Shown here: one piece after another, positions 43,780-53,347 of the stretch
How positions within the stretch are numbered: position 1 is the stretch's first letter
Layout: each line of letters begins with the position of its first letter
Source: CALHRB01 sp964473465
GTDB lineage: Bacteria; Bacteroidota; Ignavibacteria; Kapaibacteriales; UBA2268
Length of the DNA: 61,592 nucleotides
Direction of reading: 5' to 3'
NCBI GenBank assembly: GCA_964473465.1
Contig: CAYYPE010000015.1
Coordinates: 1-61,592 of the forward strand
The notes under the pieces: model-generated
The model's database searches: none
Seen by the model: only the letters and a program-made list of their open reading frames with translations
What the model was told of the DNA's origin: nothing
Made by a program: the position numbers and the translations under genes

Positions 43780-46035
43780 ATGTTCAGAAAATCCTTGCTT
43801 TCGCTTTTGATAGCTATTTGCTTCATGGTTTCCTTAAAGCTTCATTCAGAGTTCACGCTCGACAACTGGAGAAACTACTCAAGCCTTCTCGATCTACAAA
43901 CAGCAACAATTGATCATAAGGGAAGAATTTGGGCTGGCTCCGGTGGGGGAGTATTTATGCTTGACCCAACAGATGGTGCCTATAAGGAATTTTCCAACAT
44001 AGATGCATTACTTAGCTTGCAGGTTTCTGTTGTTCGCAGCCATACAAAAGCTAAATTAGTCTTTATCGGAACTGAAGATGGAGTTATTGATATTTTGTCG
44101 AAGGATTTTGAATTTATACATATCAATGACATCAAAAAATCAAAATTTACAAAGCCAAGGATTAATGATATAGTTTTTCGGGATTCTATAGCCTACATTG
44201 GCGGTGGTTTTGGATTGACAATCTTTAATATTTACGACAAAGTCTTTTTAAAAACCCCAACAAAATTAGGAACCTTTCAACCTAATACCGAAGTTAACAA
44301 TATCCTCATTCATAAAGATAAAATTTGGGTTGCAACATCATCGGGAATTGCTTGTGCAAACATAAATAGTCAGTTAATTAATCCTGAGGTCTGGACAAAC
44401 TATAATATCTTTAATGGAATACCGGAGGAATTTACTACAAATTTATGTTCTATTGGTGATGAAATCTTTTTTTCTACTCATAGATATATTTGCAAGATAG
44501 ATGGTGATACAATTCAAATAATAAAATCATTTCCCGATTATGACAAAGTTAAATCCCTAATTAATCTCGATAATAATTTAGTATATACAAATTTATTTCA
44601 GGTGGCTGATCTTAATGAGAAAATATATTACCATGTCAAAGATACAGCTCTAATAAATACTTCCATTTCTGGAGTTGAATCTGGACTGCCTCTTATTGTG
44701 TTACTCAAAGATAAAGGCTTGGTTTATCAAAAAGGTAACCGTTTCTATAGTTATATACCTAATTCACCTGCTTCTAACTTTTTTATAGATATTGCTTATA
44801 ATCAGTATGACAATAGACTATGGGTTACAACCGAAGATAAATTTGCCGGAAAGGGTATAATACTTTTTGAAGATAATACATGGACAATATATAACAGCCA
44901 AAACACAGCCGACTTAGTTACTAATTACTATCATCGTGTTACAATTGGCAAGCAGGCACAAGTAATTTTTAGTGGTTGGGGAACTGGTTTTGTCCTTGCC
45001 GATGCCTCAACTGAAACAGTTTCTTTTAAAAGATTTCATAATGAGAATTCTCCTCTTATTGGAATAACTGACAATCCTTCATACATAGTAACAGGACAAG
45101 CCGGATACGATCCAAAAACCGATTTATACTGGATTGTGAACTGGGGTAAATATAGTCCGGGACCTATCCTTTTGTCAATGAATTCAAAAGGAGAATTCAC
45201 CTCTCATTACAATAAATTTTCCCCGACAAACAGAACATATATGTATCTTGCCATAGATAATTTTGGAACAAAATGGCTCGGTTCAAACGAAAATGGAGGA
45301 ATTTATTATTTGAATGAAGGTAACTTAACTAACCCTTCAGATGATATTGAAGGTGTCCTGACTCAGTCTAACGGGCTACCTTCTAATATGATTACTTCTA
45401 TGACTGTGGATGGGAACGGGTGGATATGGTTTGGCACTCCAAACGGACTTGGAAGAATTTTGAATCCTTCAGCTATTCTTCGGGGTGCTAATCCTATCGT
45501 GCAAACAATTAAATCTTTAGGGCAAAAACTTGTTAACGATGTAATGATTGATGCCTTGAATAATATCTGGGTAGCTACCAACGAAGGTGTTTTTGTGCTC
45601 GATCCGGAGGAAGCGTCACCAATAGGAAGTTTCAATACTTCAAACAGTCCTATCGTAGCTGATGACGTTATCTCCCTTGCAACGGATGTAAAAACCGGAA
45701 AAATTTTCTTCGGAACCCGCTCAGGATTATCAGTGGCAACAAGCTTTTCAATATTACCCGAAAAAGAATACTCATTGGAATGTTATCCACAGCCATTTTA
45801 TCCAGAATTTGACGAATTTCTAACAATCGAGGGTCTTGCAAGAGACTCGCATATTAAAATCCTTACTGCTAACGGCGAGCATGTGAAAACCATCAATACA
45901 ACAAGCCGAAAAGTCATCTGGGATGGTCGTGATGATTCTGGAAATCTTGTTTCGTCGGGCATTTACCTTGTCATTGCAAATTCCCGCAGCTCTGACACAG
46001 CTGCCATTTCTAAATTCTCAGTAATCAGAAAATAA
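43780..46035 (+). CDS. PorZ-like beta-propeller protein with T9SS/FlgD-type C-terminus
   Basis: 751 residues with signal peptide (LSLLIAICFMVSLKLHS). The N-terminal region (WRNYSSLLDLQTATIDHKG, then IWAGSGGGVFMLDP, VFIGTEDGVIDIL) and later blades (WFGTPNGLGRI, IWVATNEGVFVLD, IFFGTRSGLSVAT) are two-component-regulator-propeller repeats as in PorZ, a component of the T9SS attachment complex. The C-terminus (HIKILTANGEHVKTINTTSRK, then VIWDGRDDSGNLVSSGIYLV) is a FlgD-like Ig/sorting domain. Whether it is PorZ itself or a cargo with the same fold cannot be settled here. A T9SS cargo gene follows. Confidence 0.75.
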   Translation: MFRKSLLSLLIAICFMVSLKLHSEFTLDNWRNYSSLLDLQTATIDHKGRIWAGSGGGVFMLDPTDGAYKEFSNIDALLSLQVSVVRSHTKAKLVFIGTEDGVIDILSKDFEFIHINDIKKSKFTKPRINDIVFRDSIAYIGGGFGLTIFNIYDKVFLKTPTKLGTFQPNTEVNNILIHKDKIWVATSSGIACANINSQLINPEVWTNYNIFNGIPEEFTTNLCSIGDEIFFSTHRYICKIDGDTIQIIKSFPDYDKVKSLINLDNNLVYTNLFQVADLNEKIYYHVKDTALINTSISGVESGLPLIVLLKDKGLVYQKGNRFYSYIPNSPASNFFIDIAYNQYDNRLWVTTEDKFAGKGIILFEDNTWTIYNSQNTADLVTNYYHRVTIGKQAQVIFSGWGTGFVLADASTETVSFKRFHNENSPLIGITDNPSYIVTGQAGYDPKTDLYWIVNWGKYSPGPILLSMNSKGEFTSHYNKFSPTNRTYMYLAIDNFGTKWLGSNENGGIYYLNEGNLTNPSDDIEGVLTQSNGLPSNMITSMTVDGNGWIWFGTPNGLGRILNPSAILRGANPIVQTIKSLGQKLVNDVMIDALNNIWVATNEGVFVLDPEEASPIGSFNTSNSPIVADDVISLATDVKTGKIFFGTRSGLSVATSFSILPEKEYSLECYPQPFYPEFDEFLTIEGLARDSHIKILTANGEHVKTINTTSRKVIWDGRDDSGNLVSSGIYLVIANSRSSDTAAISKFSVIRK

Positions 46036-46099
46036 ATTTGGATTAATTAATAATATTGTTTAATTTTTCAAATTATATTTTTAATTATGGAGATATACA

Positions 46100-47347
46100 A
46101 TGAGAAATAATGACTTCTCCTCGAAAAAAGCTTTAATAACTCTAACAAAAAATCATTTTCAAAACAAAATTATTATTTTGTTCGTGATTTTTTTTCTCAT
46201 GGGTTATATGTATTTACCTGCTGCTGACAACAGTTATATAAAAAAAGTTGATTCATACTTAATCAAATCAGGAAATCAGAATTTGGTTGAATTTTCATCG
46301 GGAAAAGGCAGGGATATTATTATGATTAACGACCCCGAACCCGGGGAAATTGTTATACCAACGCTATATACTAATGATGTTACAAATATTACTGGATTGA
46401 GTGCAAGGTCAGGGGGAAATTCAATTAATAACGGAAATGGCACAATAGAATCCAAAGGAATTGTTTGGAGCACTAATCCCAATCCTACCATTGATAATTA
46501 CGAGGGTATTACTTCAAACGGAACCGGAACAGATGACTTTACTGCTAATCTTACTAATCTTAATCTTAACACATACTATTATGTTCGTGCTTATGCTACA
46601 AATGAAGCAGGGACAGGCTATGGCAACGAAGTATCGTTTTTGACATTAAGTTACTATAACCCACCAACAATTCAAAGCAGCAATATCACTACCTGGGATG
46701 TCAGAAACACAAGTATGTCAATTAGTTGGTCCAATGGGAATGGCGATGGCACAATGGTTGTTGTAAAAACGGGTAGTGATTTCAACGCTAATGACATACC
46801 ACAATCCGGCGGGTATTATGATGATTATAATACTAATTACAGTGCCGCTCCTGAAGTTGTTTCCGGCAGTAATGGTGGCAGAATTGTTTATTATGGCTCC
46901 AATAATAGTATATCATTGACAGGACTAACACCAATAACCCGATACAGGATAAGGTTATTTGCTTATAATGGCAATCCGGCAGGTGCCTCAGCAGGATTTA
47001 ACCAGAATACTTCTACTAATAACCCTTATGTTCAACGAACTGCAAGATTTAAGGAAGTTTTTTGTAATGATGTATCAACCAAATCAGATAATTCTGTCTC
47101 AATTTATCCAACGCCAGCTAATGACTTTGTAAATGTCATTATCAATAAGACTAATGAATGTTATCCTGAAATTAGGATGTTTGATGTTAATGGAAAGGAA
47201 TATCAAATCAAACCAGAAATCATTCATTCAAACAAGGAATCTATGATGATGAAATTAAGCCTTAATGGGTTTGTCTCTGGAATATATAATCTTGTTATAC
47301 ATTGTAATGATGAGATTATCATTGAGCGATTAATGATAACAAGATAA
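46100..47347 (+). CDS. Secreted fibronectin-like protein with T9SS sorting domain
   Basis: 415 residues. A long N-region precedes a hydrophobic signal segment (IIILFVIFFLMGYMYL). One domain of the type GIVWSTNPNPTIDNYEG with LNTYYYVRAYATNEAGTGYG (fibronectin-like, common in Bacteroidota surface proteins) is followed by a second Ig-like domain and a C-terminal type IX sorting domain (SIYPTPANDFVNVII ... FVSGIYNLVIHCNDE). Predicted cell-surface or secreted structural protein; no enzymatic motif seen. Ribosome site GGAGATA precedes the ATG. Confidence 0.82.
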   Translation: MRNNDFSSKKALITLTKNHFQNKIIILFVIFFLMGYMYLPAADNSYIKKVDSYLIKSGNQNLVEFSSGKGRDIIMINDPEPGEIVIPTLYTNDVTNITGLSARSGGNSINNGNGTIESKGIVWSTNPNPTIDNYEGITSNGTGTDDFTANLTNLNLNTYYYVRAYATNEAGTGYGNEVSFLTLSYYNPPTIQSSNITTWDVRNTSMSISWSNGNGDGTMVVVKTGSDFNANDIPQSGGYYDDYNTNYSAAPEVVSGSNGGRIVYYGSNNSISLTGLTPITRYRIRLFAYNGNPAGASAGFNQNTSTNNPYVQRTARFKEVFCNDVSTKSDNSVSIYPTPANDFVNVIINKTNECYPEIRMFDVNGKEYQIKPEIIHSNKESMMMKLSLNGFVSGIYNLVIHCNDEIIIERLMITR

Positions 47348-47463
47348 ACAAAGAATCATATTAACTTATAGATTAAATATATTTAAAAGCTGATTTTCTC
47401 TACATCAAAAATGATTTGAAATTTGTTTCGAAAATACTTTCTTCGTATTTTTGATTAATTGTT

Positions 47464-47805
47464 ATGGGGGGAATGAAATCATTGATTGATGAAAAGAATA
47501 ATAATACTTCAGCGGGAAGTAGTGCGTCCAAAAGGATGTTTACTTTACTATTTATTATTATTTCGTCCATTCTTACCATTTTTTATATTGATAATGTTTT
47601 CAAAATTAACAGCCTCATGAGGGAAATCCATTCAATAAGCAAAGAAAACCAAAAAATACGTGATGAAAATACCCTATTGAGAATGGAAATAAATAAGCTG
47701 ACATCATTAGAAAGAATATCAAAAATTGCCGAAGAAAAACTTGGATTGATAAGAAGCGAAAAATCACCCATAATAATAGATAAGAAAGATACAGCAAACA
47801 AATGA
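47464..47805 (+). CDS. ftsL: FtsL/DivIC-like septum protein
   Basis: 113-residue bitopic protein: cytoplasmic N-terminus, one membrane segment (LLFIIISSILTIFYI), then a periplasmic coiled coil (MREIHSISKENQKIRDENTLL) ending in LTSLERISKIAEEKLGLI, the conserved FtsL C-terminal pattern. FtsL is a divisome scaffold. Two genes downstream is the ftsI-like transpeptidase, the classical partner, supporting the call. Start is ambiguous between 47464 and the in-frame ATG at 47473. Overlaps the next gene by 4 bp. Confidence 0.72.
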   Translation: MGGMKSLIDEKNNNTSAGSSASKRMFTLLFIIISSILTIFYIDNVFKINSLMREIHSISKENQKIRDENTLLRMEINKLTSLERISKIAEEKLGLIRSEKSPIIIDKKDTANK

Positions 47806-48749
47806 TTCCGGATATTTCAATATTGCCGTTGGATATGTGGTGGTTACCCCCTCTGGTTTCTTTCGTTGTTTCAATATTTGCTTCAACAGCCGGTATTTCA
47901 GGTGCATTTTTATTACTTCCGTTTCAGTTTAGTGTCTTAAATTTTACAAGTCCAGCAGTTAGTGCTACCAATCAACTTTATAATATTTTTGGGATTCCTG
48001 GGGGATTAATCAGGTATATCAAAGAAGGCAGAATGCTCTGGCAATTAGCTTTAATAGTAGCAGTCGGGACATTACCGGGCGTTGTTGCAGGAGCTTATAT
48101 CAGGATTTTATGGCTGCCTGATCCAGATGCTTTCAAGGTCTTTGCGTCTTTTGTCCTATTTTATATTGGTATCAGACTTCTTCTTGAAATAATCAATCCA
48201 ATAAAAAAAAATATATCAAAAGCTGAAATTAAATTTAATGAGTATATTAAAAACAATCAAGAATCAAAAAGCACAAGCAATTTGCCTAAAATCAATGTTC
48301 TGAAATTCAATTTGAAAATATTGGAATATGAATTTGTTGAAGAAAAATTTTCGGTTTCGGTATTAGTAATATTTATTATGAGTATGATAGTTGGAATAGT
48401 GGGTGGGATCTATGGCATTGGTGGGGGAGCCATAATTGTTCCAATTTATGTAGCTTTCTTTGGATTACCTGTATATACTGTTGCAGGAGCCGCTCTAATG
48501 GGAACTTTTGCAACTTCAATTTTTGGAGTTATAACTTATGAGTTACTATCTTTACAGTTTCCAAATATTGATGTCGCACCTGACTGGGTTCTTGGTTTTT
48601 TATTTGGAATAGGGGGATTTTTGGGAATGTATGCTGGTGCAAGATTACAGAAATTTTTACCGGCGAAAATTATCAAAGGTATTTTGTTAATAATAATTTT
48701 ATTTACAGCTATTAACTATCTTTCAACTCTATTAAAATTCATTGGTTAA
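47802..48749 (+). CDS. TauE/SafE (TSUP) family membrane transporter
   Basis: 315-residue inner-membrane protein with two homologous halves typical of the sulfite/organosulfur exporter superfamily: first half WWLPPLVSFVVSIFASTAGI with SGAFLLLPFQF; second half SMIVGIVGGIYGIGGGAIIV with VPIYVAFFGLPVYTVAGAAL. About eight membrane segments and a charged cytoplasmic loop (residues 135-175). The substrate cannot be inferred. It overlaps the FtsL-like gene by 4 bp and runs into the start of the ftsI-like gene, which is an odd place for a transporter. Confidence 0.88.
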   Translation: MIPDISILPLDMWWLPPLVSFVVSIFASTAGISGAFLLLPFQFSVLNFTSPAVSATNQLYNIFGIPGGLIRYIKEGRMLWQLALIVAVGTLPGVVAGAYIRILWLPDPDAFKVFASFVLFYIGIRLLLEIINPIKKNISKAEIKFNEYIKNNQESKSTSNLPKINVLKFNLKILEYEFVEEKFSVSVLVIFIMSMIVGIVGGIYGIGGGAIIVPIYVAFFGLPVYTVAGAALMGTFATSIFGVITYELLSLQFPNIDVAPDWVLGFLFGIGGFLGMYAGARLQKFLPAKIIKGILLIIILFTAINYLSTLLKFIG

Positions 48750-48753
48750 ATTT

Positions 48754-50493
48754 ATGAAAATCGAAGAATCTAATAAATTAAGTTTCAGGAAGAAATGGAA
48801 ATTAATCCTTGTGTTTGTATCTTTCTCGATTTGTATCTTTATTATTTTGATTAAATTATTCATAATTCAATTTATTGAAGCAGAAGAATACAGGAAAATA
48901 GCACGAAATCAACATGAAAGCAGAATCTTCCTTAGACCTGAAAGAGGTAATATTTATGACAGGGAGGGCAAAATTCTTGCAACAAACATAATAAGTTATT
49001 CTTTTGCTGTTGACCCAACGGTTTTAAAAGATTTAGAGACCATTAAATACATTGCTTCTCTGGTTGATTCAACACAAGGGGAGATCTATCAAAAGCTGAT
49101 CAAAAAGATAACTACAACAAAAAAATCATTTGTTTGGCTTGTTCGTGGATTAGATGATTCTTCTTCCTCAAAATTTACAAACCTTAAAATCGAAGGACTC
49201 ATAAAAATAATTGAACCAAAAAGAACATACGTATATAATGAAATAGCTGCTCAATTGTTGGGCTGCACTGATGTTGACTCCAGAGGTATAGCGGGTTTGG
49301 AGTTATCGCTCGATTCTCTTTTAAAAGGCACTCCGGGATATATGACAGTTCTCAGAGATGCAATTGGAAGGCTTAGACCGATAGCTAACCTTCCTGTCGA
49401 GTCCGCTAAGCATGGATGTTCTATCGAATTGACAATTGACATAGAGCTACAAAAAATTATGGAAACTGAACTAATTAATGGTGCTACCAAAACCGGTTCA
49501 AGTGGTGCTGTTGCAATAGCAATTGTACCGGAAACAGGGGAAATTCTGGCTATGTCATCCTATCCTTCTGTTAATCCAAATACAAGCATCAATAACTCTG
49601 CAGACTTAAGGAATAAAGCCATAACAGATATATATGAACCCGGCAGCACCTTTAAAATTGTTACTGCAGCAGCCGCTATTGAAGAGGGACTGATTACACC
49701 AGAGAGCATTGTTAATGGTTATAATGGACTTTTAGCTAATAATGATATAAAAATTGCTGACACACATCCTTTCGACAAAACAACTTTTTCAGAAGCTTTC
49801 AGATATTCGAGCAATATCGTTTTTGCAAACCTTGCTTCCTCAATACCAGATGCAAAGTTTTATAAATACATAAGAGATTTTGGTTTTGGGCATAATCTTG
49901 ATTTCGATAGTTATGGTGAATCCGAAGGATTAATCAAAAAAATGAATGAGTTTAACTCCATCAGTAAGAAATTTGCAGGTTTTGGATATGGAATTTCTGT
50001 GACACCGCTACAATTATTAATATCTTATTCTACTATTGCAAATTCTGGAATAATGATGAAACCTTATGTTATCAAAAGTATAAGAAATAACACAGGCGAT
50101 TTGATTTACGAAGGCAAACCGCAGAAAATACGGCAGGTTATCTCCAAAAGAACATCAGACATATTGAAAGACTTATTGGTTGGAGTAGTGGAAAATGGAA
50201 CAGGGAAATATGCACAAATTTCTGGCTTAAGTATTGCTGGAAAGACAGGGACATCCCAGCAATTTATCGAAGGGGCTTATTCAAAGACCGATTATACAGC
50301 TTCGTTTGTTGGTTTTTTCCCCGCAGAATCACCCAAAATCGCAATTCTAATTCTGCTTGACAAACCAACAGGTAATTATTATGGCGGAGCAACCGCCGCT
50401 CCTATATTCAAGAATATAGTAAAGGGATGGCTGACATTGAGACCAGATTTGCTCACTGGACTTAATAATAAATCAGATATAACTCAAAACTAA
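48754..50493 (+). CDS. ftsI: Peptidoglycan D,D-transpeptidase FtsI (class B PBP)
   Basis: 579 residues. N-terminal membrane anchor (LILVFVSFSICIFIILI), a class B PBP dimerisation domain (RNQHESRIFLRPERGNIYDR, EPKRTYVYNEIAAQLLG) and the transpeptidase domain with the three active-site motifs STFK (in YEPGSTFKIVTAA), SSN (in RYSSNIVF) and KTG (in IAGKTGTSQQF). No PASTA domain, unlike many relatives. The gene pair with an ftsL-like gene suggests the septal enzyme FtsI rather than PBP2. ATG at 48754 is preferred over a TTG at 48742. Confidence 0.9.
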   Translation: MKIEESNKLSFRKKWKLILVFVSFSICIFIILIKLFIIQFIEAEEYRKIARNQHESRIFLRPERGNIYDREGKILATNIISYSFAVDPTVLKDLETIKYIASLVDSTQGEIYQKLIKKITTTKKSFVWLVRGLDDSSSSKFTNLKIEGLIKIIEPKRTYVYNEIAAQLLGCTDVDSRGIAGLELSLDSLLKGTPGYMTVLRDAIGRLRPIANLPVESAKHGCSIELTIDIELQKIMETELINGATKTGSSGAVAIAIVPETGEILAMSSYPSVNPNTSINNSADLRNKAITDIYEPGSTFKIVTAAAAIEEGLITPESIVNGYNGLLANNDIKIADTHPFDKTTFSEAFRYSSNIVFANLASSIPDAKFYKYIRDFGFGHNLDFDSYGESEGLIKKMNEFNSISKKFAGFGYGISVTPLQLLISYSTIANSGIMMKPYVIKSIRNNTGDLIYEGKPQKIRQVISKRTSDILKDLLVGVVENGTGKYAQISGLSIAGKTGTSQQFIEGAYSKTDYTASFVGFFPAESPKIAILILLDKPTGNYYGGATAAPIFKNIVKGWLTLRPDLLTGLNNKSDITQN

Positions 50494-50498
50494 TTCTG

Positions 50499-51263
50499 CT
50501 AATCTTTCTTGAATTGATTAATGTAGTTTCTTGTATAATTAGACAGAACAAGCCTGCCGCTGATTTCAGCCCTTCTTTCGAGCATCAGGTCCCAATCTTC
50601 ACAACCCTGCCAGAAAATTCTTTTCATTTCAAAAGCAGCTTCGGGACTTAATTCCGCTAACTTTTCCGCAAAAGCCTGAGCTTCACCGTTTAATTCTTCG
50701 TAGGTATCGTAAACTTTATTGAATAATCCTTTAGATAGAGCCCAATCTGAATCATACCAGTCAGTATCAATTGACATTTGTGAAAAGGCAGATAATCCGA
50801 TTTTTCTCTGAACAGCCGGTCCAACAACGAAAGGACCTATACCGAGAGCAAATTCGCTAAGCTTGACAGAGGCTGATTTATGAGCAAATGCATAATCCAC
50901 AGCAGAAGCTAAACCAACACCTCCCCCCACAGCTTTTCCCTGAATTTTTCCAATGATGATTTTCGGGCATTTTCTCATTGCATTAATAACAAGCCCGAAA
51001 CCCATAAAAAATTTCTTTCCTTCCTCGAATGTTTTGATTGAGATAAGTTCATCAAACGAAGCACCGGCACAGAAAGCCTTTTGACCTTCGCTTTGCAGTA
51101 AAATTACTTTCGCAGAGTAATTATTGCCGGCTTCTTCTATAGTTTTCGCTAAATTCCTCAAGAGTTCACCCGGCAGGGAATTGCTTTTTGGGTGAGAGAA
51201 AGTAATAACAGCAATTCCATCTTTAATATTCAAATCAATTTTCCCTTTTTCTTCCATTTTCAT
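50499..51263 (-). CDS. Enoyl-CoA hydratase/isomerase family protein
   Basis: 254-residue crotonase-fold protein from the ATG at 51263, which has AGGAATT upstream; a longer frame from 51299 would overlap paaZ. Motifs: ITFSHPKSNSLPGELL, FCAGASFDEL (oxyanion hole) and GKIQGKAVGGGVGLASAVDY. Acts on an acyl-CoA thioester, as hydratase or isomerase. It follows paaZ by 13 bp and is probably part of the same aromatic/phenylacetyl-CoA route, where PaaF and PaaG are crotonases. The exact step cannot be assigned. Confidence 0.88.
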   Translation of the reverse strand: MKMEEKGKIDLNIKDGIAVITFSHPKSNSLPGELLRNLAKTIEEAGNNYSAKVILLQSEGQKAFCAGASFDELISIKTFEEGKKFFMGFGLVINAMRKCPKIIIGKIQGKAVGGGVGLASAVDYAFAHKSASVKLSEFALGIGPFVVGPAVQRKIGLSAFSQMSIDTDWYDSDWALSKGLFNKVYDTYEELNGEAQAFAEKLAELSPEAAFEMKRIFWQGCEDWDLMLERRAEISGRLVLSNYTRNYINQFKKD

Positions 51264-51276
51264 AATTCCTATTTTT

Positions 51277-53322
51277 TTAATTATTATTTTTTCGAGCAAC
51301 TAAAGTTAAAATGGTTAATATGGCTACAGTTTCGTCACGTTGATTTAAAACTTCGACATACCATTTGACAACACCTTGAGGCTGTTCATTTTCTTTTGTT
51401 TCTTTAACAGTTTTTTCTTTTACAGTAAGCTTGACATAAATCGTGTCTCCAGCATAAACAGGCTTTGTAAAGCGTAATTCATCTATACCATAATTAGCCA
51501 AAACGGGGCATTTTCCCTGTCCAACAAACAAACCCGCTGCTGCTGAAATGATGAAATAACCGTGTGCTACTCTTTGTTCGAAAATTGTTCCGTCAAGAGA
51601 AGTTACATCAGTATGGGCATAAAAGTTGTCCCAGCTGATACCTGTAAAATTAACAATATCAGTCTCTGTGATGGTTCGTTTATGCGTAATAAGTGTTTCA
51701 CCAATTTGTAAATCGTCGAAATACTTGTGAAATGGATGAATAACATCATGGGTTTGTTTGGAACCGGGCAAATAAGATTCAATAAGATGGGACAGAGTAG
51801 TAGGCGAGCCCTGAATTGCAGTTCTTTGCATGAAATGCAGGACACCCCTGATACCTCCAAGTTCTTCCCCCCCACCAGCACGCCCGGGACCTCCATGAAC
51901 AAGATGTGGCAAAGGTGAGCCGTGCCCGGTGGATTCAGTAGCACAATCTCTGTTAATAACCATAATCCTGCCATGATAACTTGCAGTGCCGAGTATCAAA
52001 TCTTTAGCATAACTGTCATTATTAGTAAAAATTGAGCCAACCAGACTGCCTTTTCCCAGCTTGGCAAGATCAATTGCGTCATCAATGCTTTTATAGGGCA
52101 TCAAAGTAGTAACAGGGCCAAATGCCTCAATATTATGAGCCTGTGTTTTAGTAAAAGGTAAGTCACAATAAAGCAGAGTTGGAGGAAAGAAAGCTCCAAG
52201 AGATTTATCAGCATCAATAATGTTAATTTCATCAAAATTCCCATAAATCAGTTCACACCCTTGTTTAAGTTCCTTTACTCTTTCGCTGACTTCTTCAACC
52301 TGTGGTTTGCCAGCTAAGGCACCCATTTTGACGCCTTCGGAGAGTGGGTTTCCGATTTTTGTTTTCGAAAGTCTTTCTTTTAGAGCAGTAGCAACAGCTT
52401 CAATAATGTTTTCCGGGACGATAGTTCTACGAATTGCAGTGCATTTCTGTCCAGCTTTAACAGTCATTTCCCTGACGACTTCCTTGATAAAGTAGTCAAA
52501 TTCTGGCATTTCCGGTGTAACATCAGAAGCCAGAATAGAAAAATTGAGAGAATCAGCTTCCATATTGAATCTGACGGAGTTCTCCAAAAAAGCAGGAGTT
52601 TGTTTCAATTTTTTCCCTGTCGTTGCGGAGCCTGTAAAAGTAACAACATCCTGACATTCGGTATGGTTAAGCATATCCCCTACACTACCACAGACAAGTT
52701 GAAGAGCCCCTTCGGGTAAGATCCCTGAAGCAATAATCTCTCTGACCATTAATTCTGTTAAATAACAGGTAATTGAGGCAGGTTTAATGATTGCAGGGAC
52801 ACCTGCTAATAAAGTAGGTGAAAGCTTTTCGAGCATTCCCCAGCAAGGGAAATTGAAAGCGTTGATATGAATTGCCACACCCTCGAGCGGGACTGCGATA
52901 TGCTGACCTATAAATGTTCCGTTTTTTGAAAGATTTTCATAATTTCCATCAATATAATATGGCAGATCTGGTAGCTCTCTCCTGCCTTTGCTTGCATAGG
53001 TGAATAATGTTCCAATACCGCCTTCGATATCAATCCAGCTATCAGTCTTTGTTGCTCCAGTTGCGTAAGATAATGGATAAAAGATTTCTTTCTTGCTCAT
53101 AAGGTAGGATGCAAGCGCTTTTAACATCCTTGCCCTTTCGTGAAAAGTCATTTTTCTGAGTTTTGGACCACCGGTTCTTCTGGCGTAATCAAGCATAGCA
53201 GCAAAATCAATGCCTTTAGAAGTAACTTCACCGATTTTTTCACCGGTTATAGCATTGAATACTTCCTGACCGGATCCATCGCCCTCAAGCCATTGACCAT
53301 AGGCATAGCTTTTTATTTTCAT
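51277..53322 (-). CDS. paaZ: PaaZ: oxepin-CoA hydrolase / semialdehyde dehydrogenase
   Basis: 681-residue fused enzyme of phenylacetate degradation. The first 520 or so residues are an aldehyde dehydrogenase (PAIIKPASITCYLTELM, TFTGSATTGKKLKQ, catalytic Cys in KAGQKCTAIRR, EAFGPVTTLMPYK). The last 150 are an R-specific hydratase (MaoC-like) domain (FDDLQIGETLITHKRTITET, ISWDNFYAHTD with the Asp/His pair). It opens the oxepin-CoA ring and oxidises the resulting aldehyde. The length matches PaaZ. Neither the epoxidase paaABCDE nor paaK is in the window. Confidence 0.95.
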   Translation of the reverse strand: MKIKSYAYGQWLEGDGSGQEVFNAITGEKIGEVTSKGIDFAAMLDYARRTGGPKLRKMTFHERARMLKALASYLMSKKEIFYPLSYATGATKTDSWIDIEGGIGTLFTYASKGRRELPDLPYYIDGNYENLSKNGTFIGQHIAVPLEGVAIHINAFNFPCWGMLEKLSPTLLAGVPAIIKPASITCYLTELMVREIIASGILPEGALQLVCGSVGDMLNHTECQDVVTFTGSATTGKKLKQTPAFLENSVRFNMEADSLNFSILASDVTPEMPEFDYFIKEVVREMTVKAGQKCTAIRRTIVPENIIEAVATALKERLSKTKIGNPLSEGVKMGALAGKPQVEEVSERVKELKQGCELIYGNFDEINIIDADKSLGAFFPPTLLYCDLPFTKTQAHNIEAFGPVTTLMPYKSIDDAIDLAKLGKGSLVGSIFTNNDSYAKDLILGTASYHGRIMVINRDCATESTGHGSPLPHLVHGGPGRAGGGEELGGIRGVLHFMQRTAIQGSPTTLSHLIESYLPGSKQTHDVIHPFHKYFDDLQIGETLITHKRTITETDIVNFTGISWDNFYAHTDVTSLDGTIFEQRVAHGYFIISAAAGLFVGQGKCPVLANYGIDELRFTKPVYAGDTIYVKLTVKEKTVKETKENEQPQGVVKWYVEVLNQRDETVAILTILTLVARKNNN

Positions 53323-53347
53323 ATTTGGTTCCTTATTATTTTCAATA

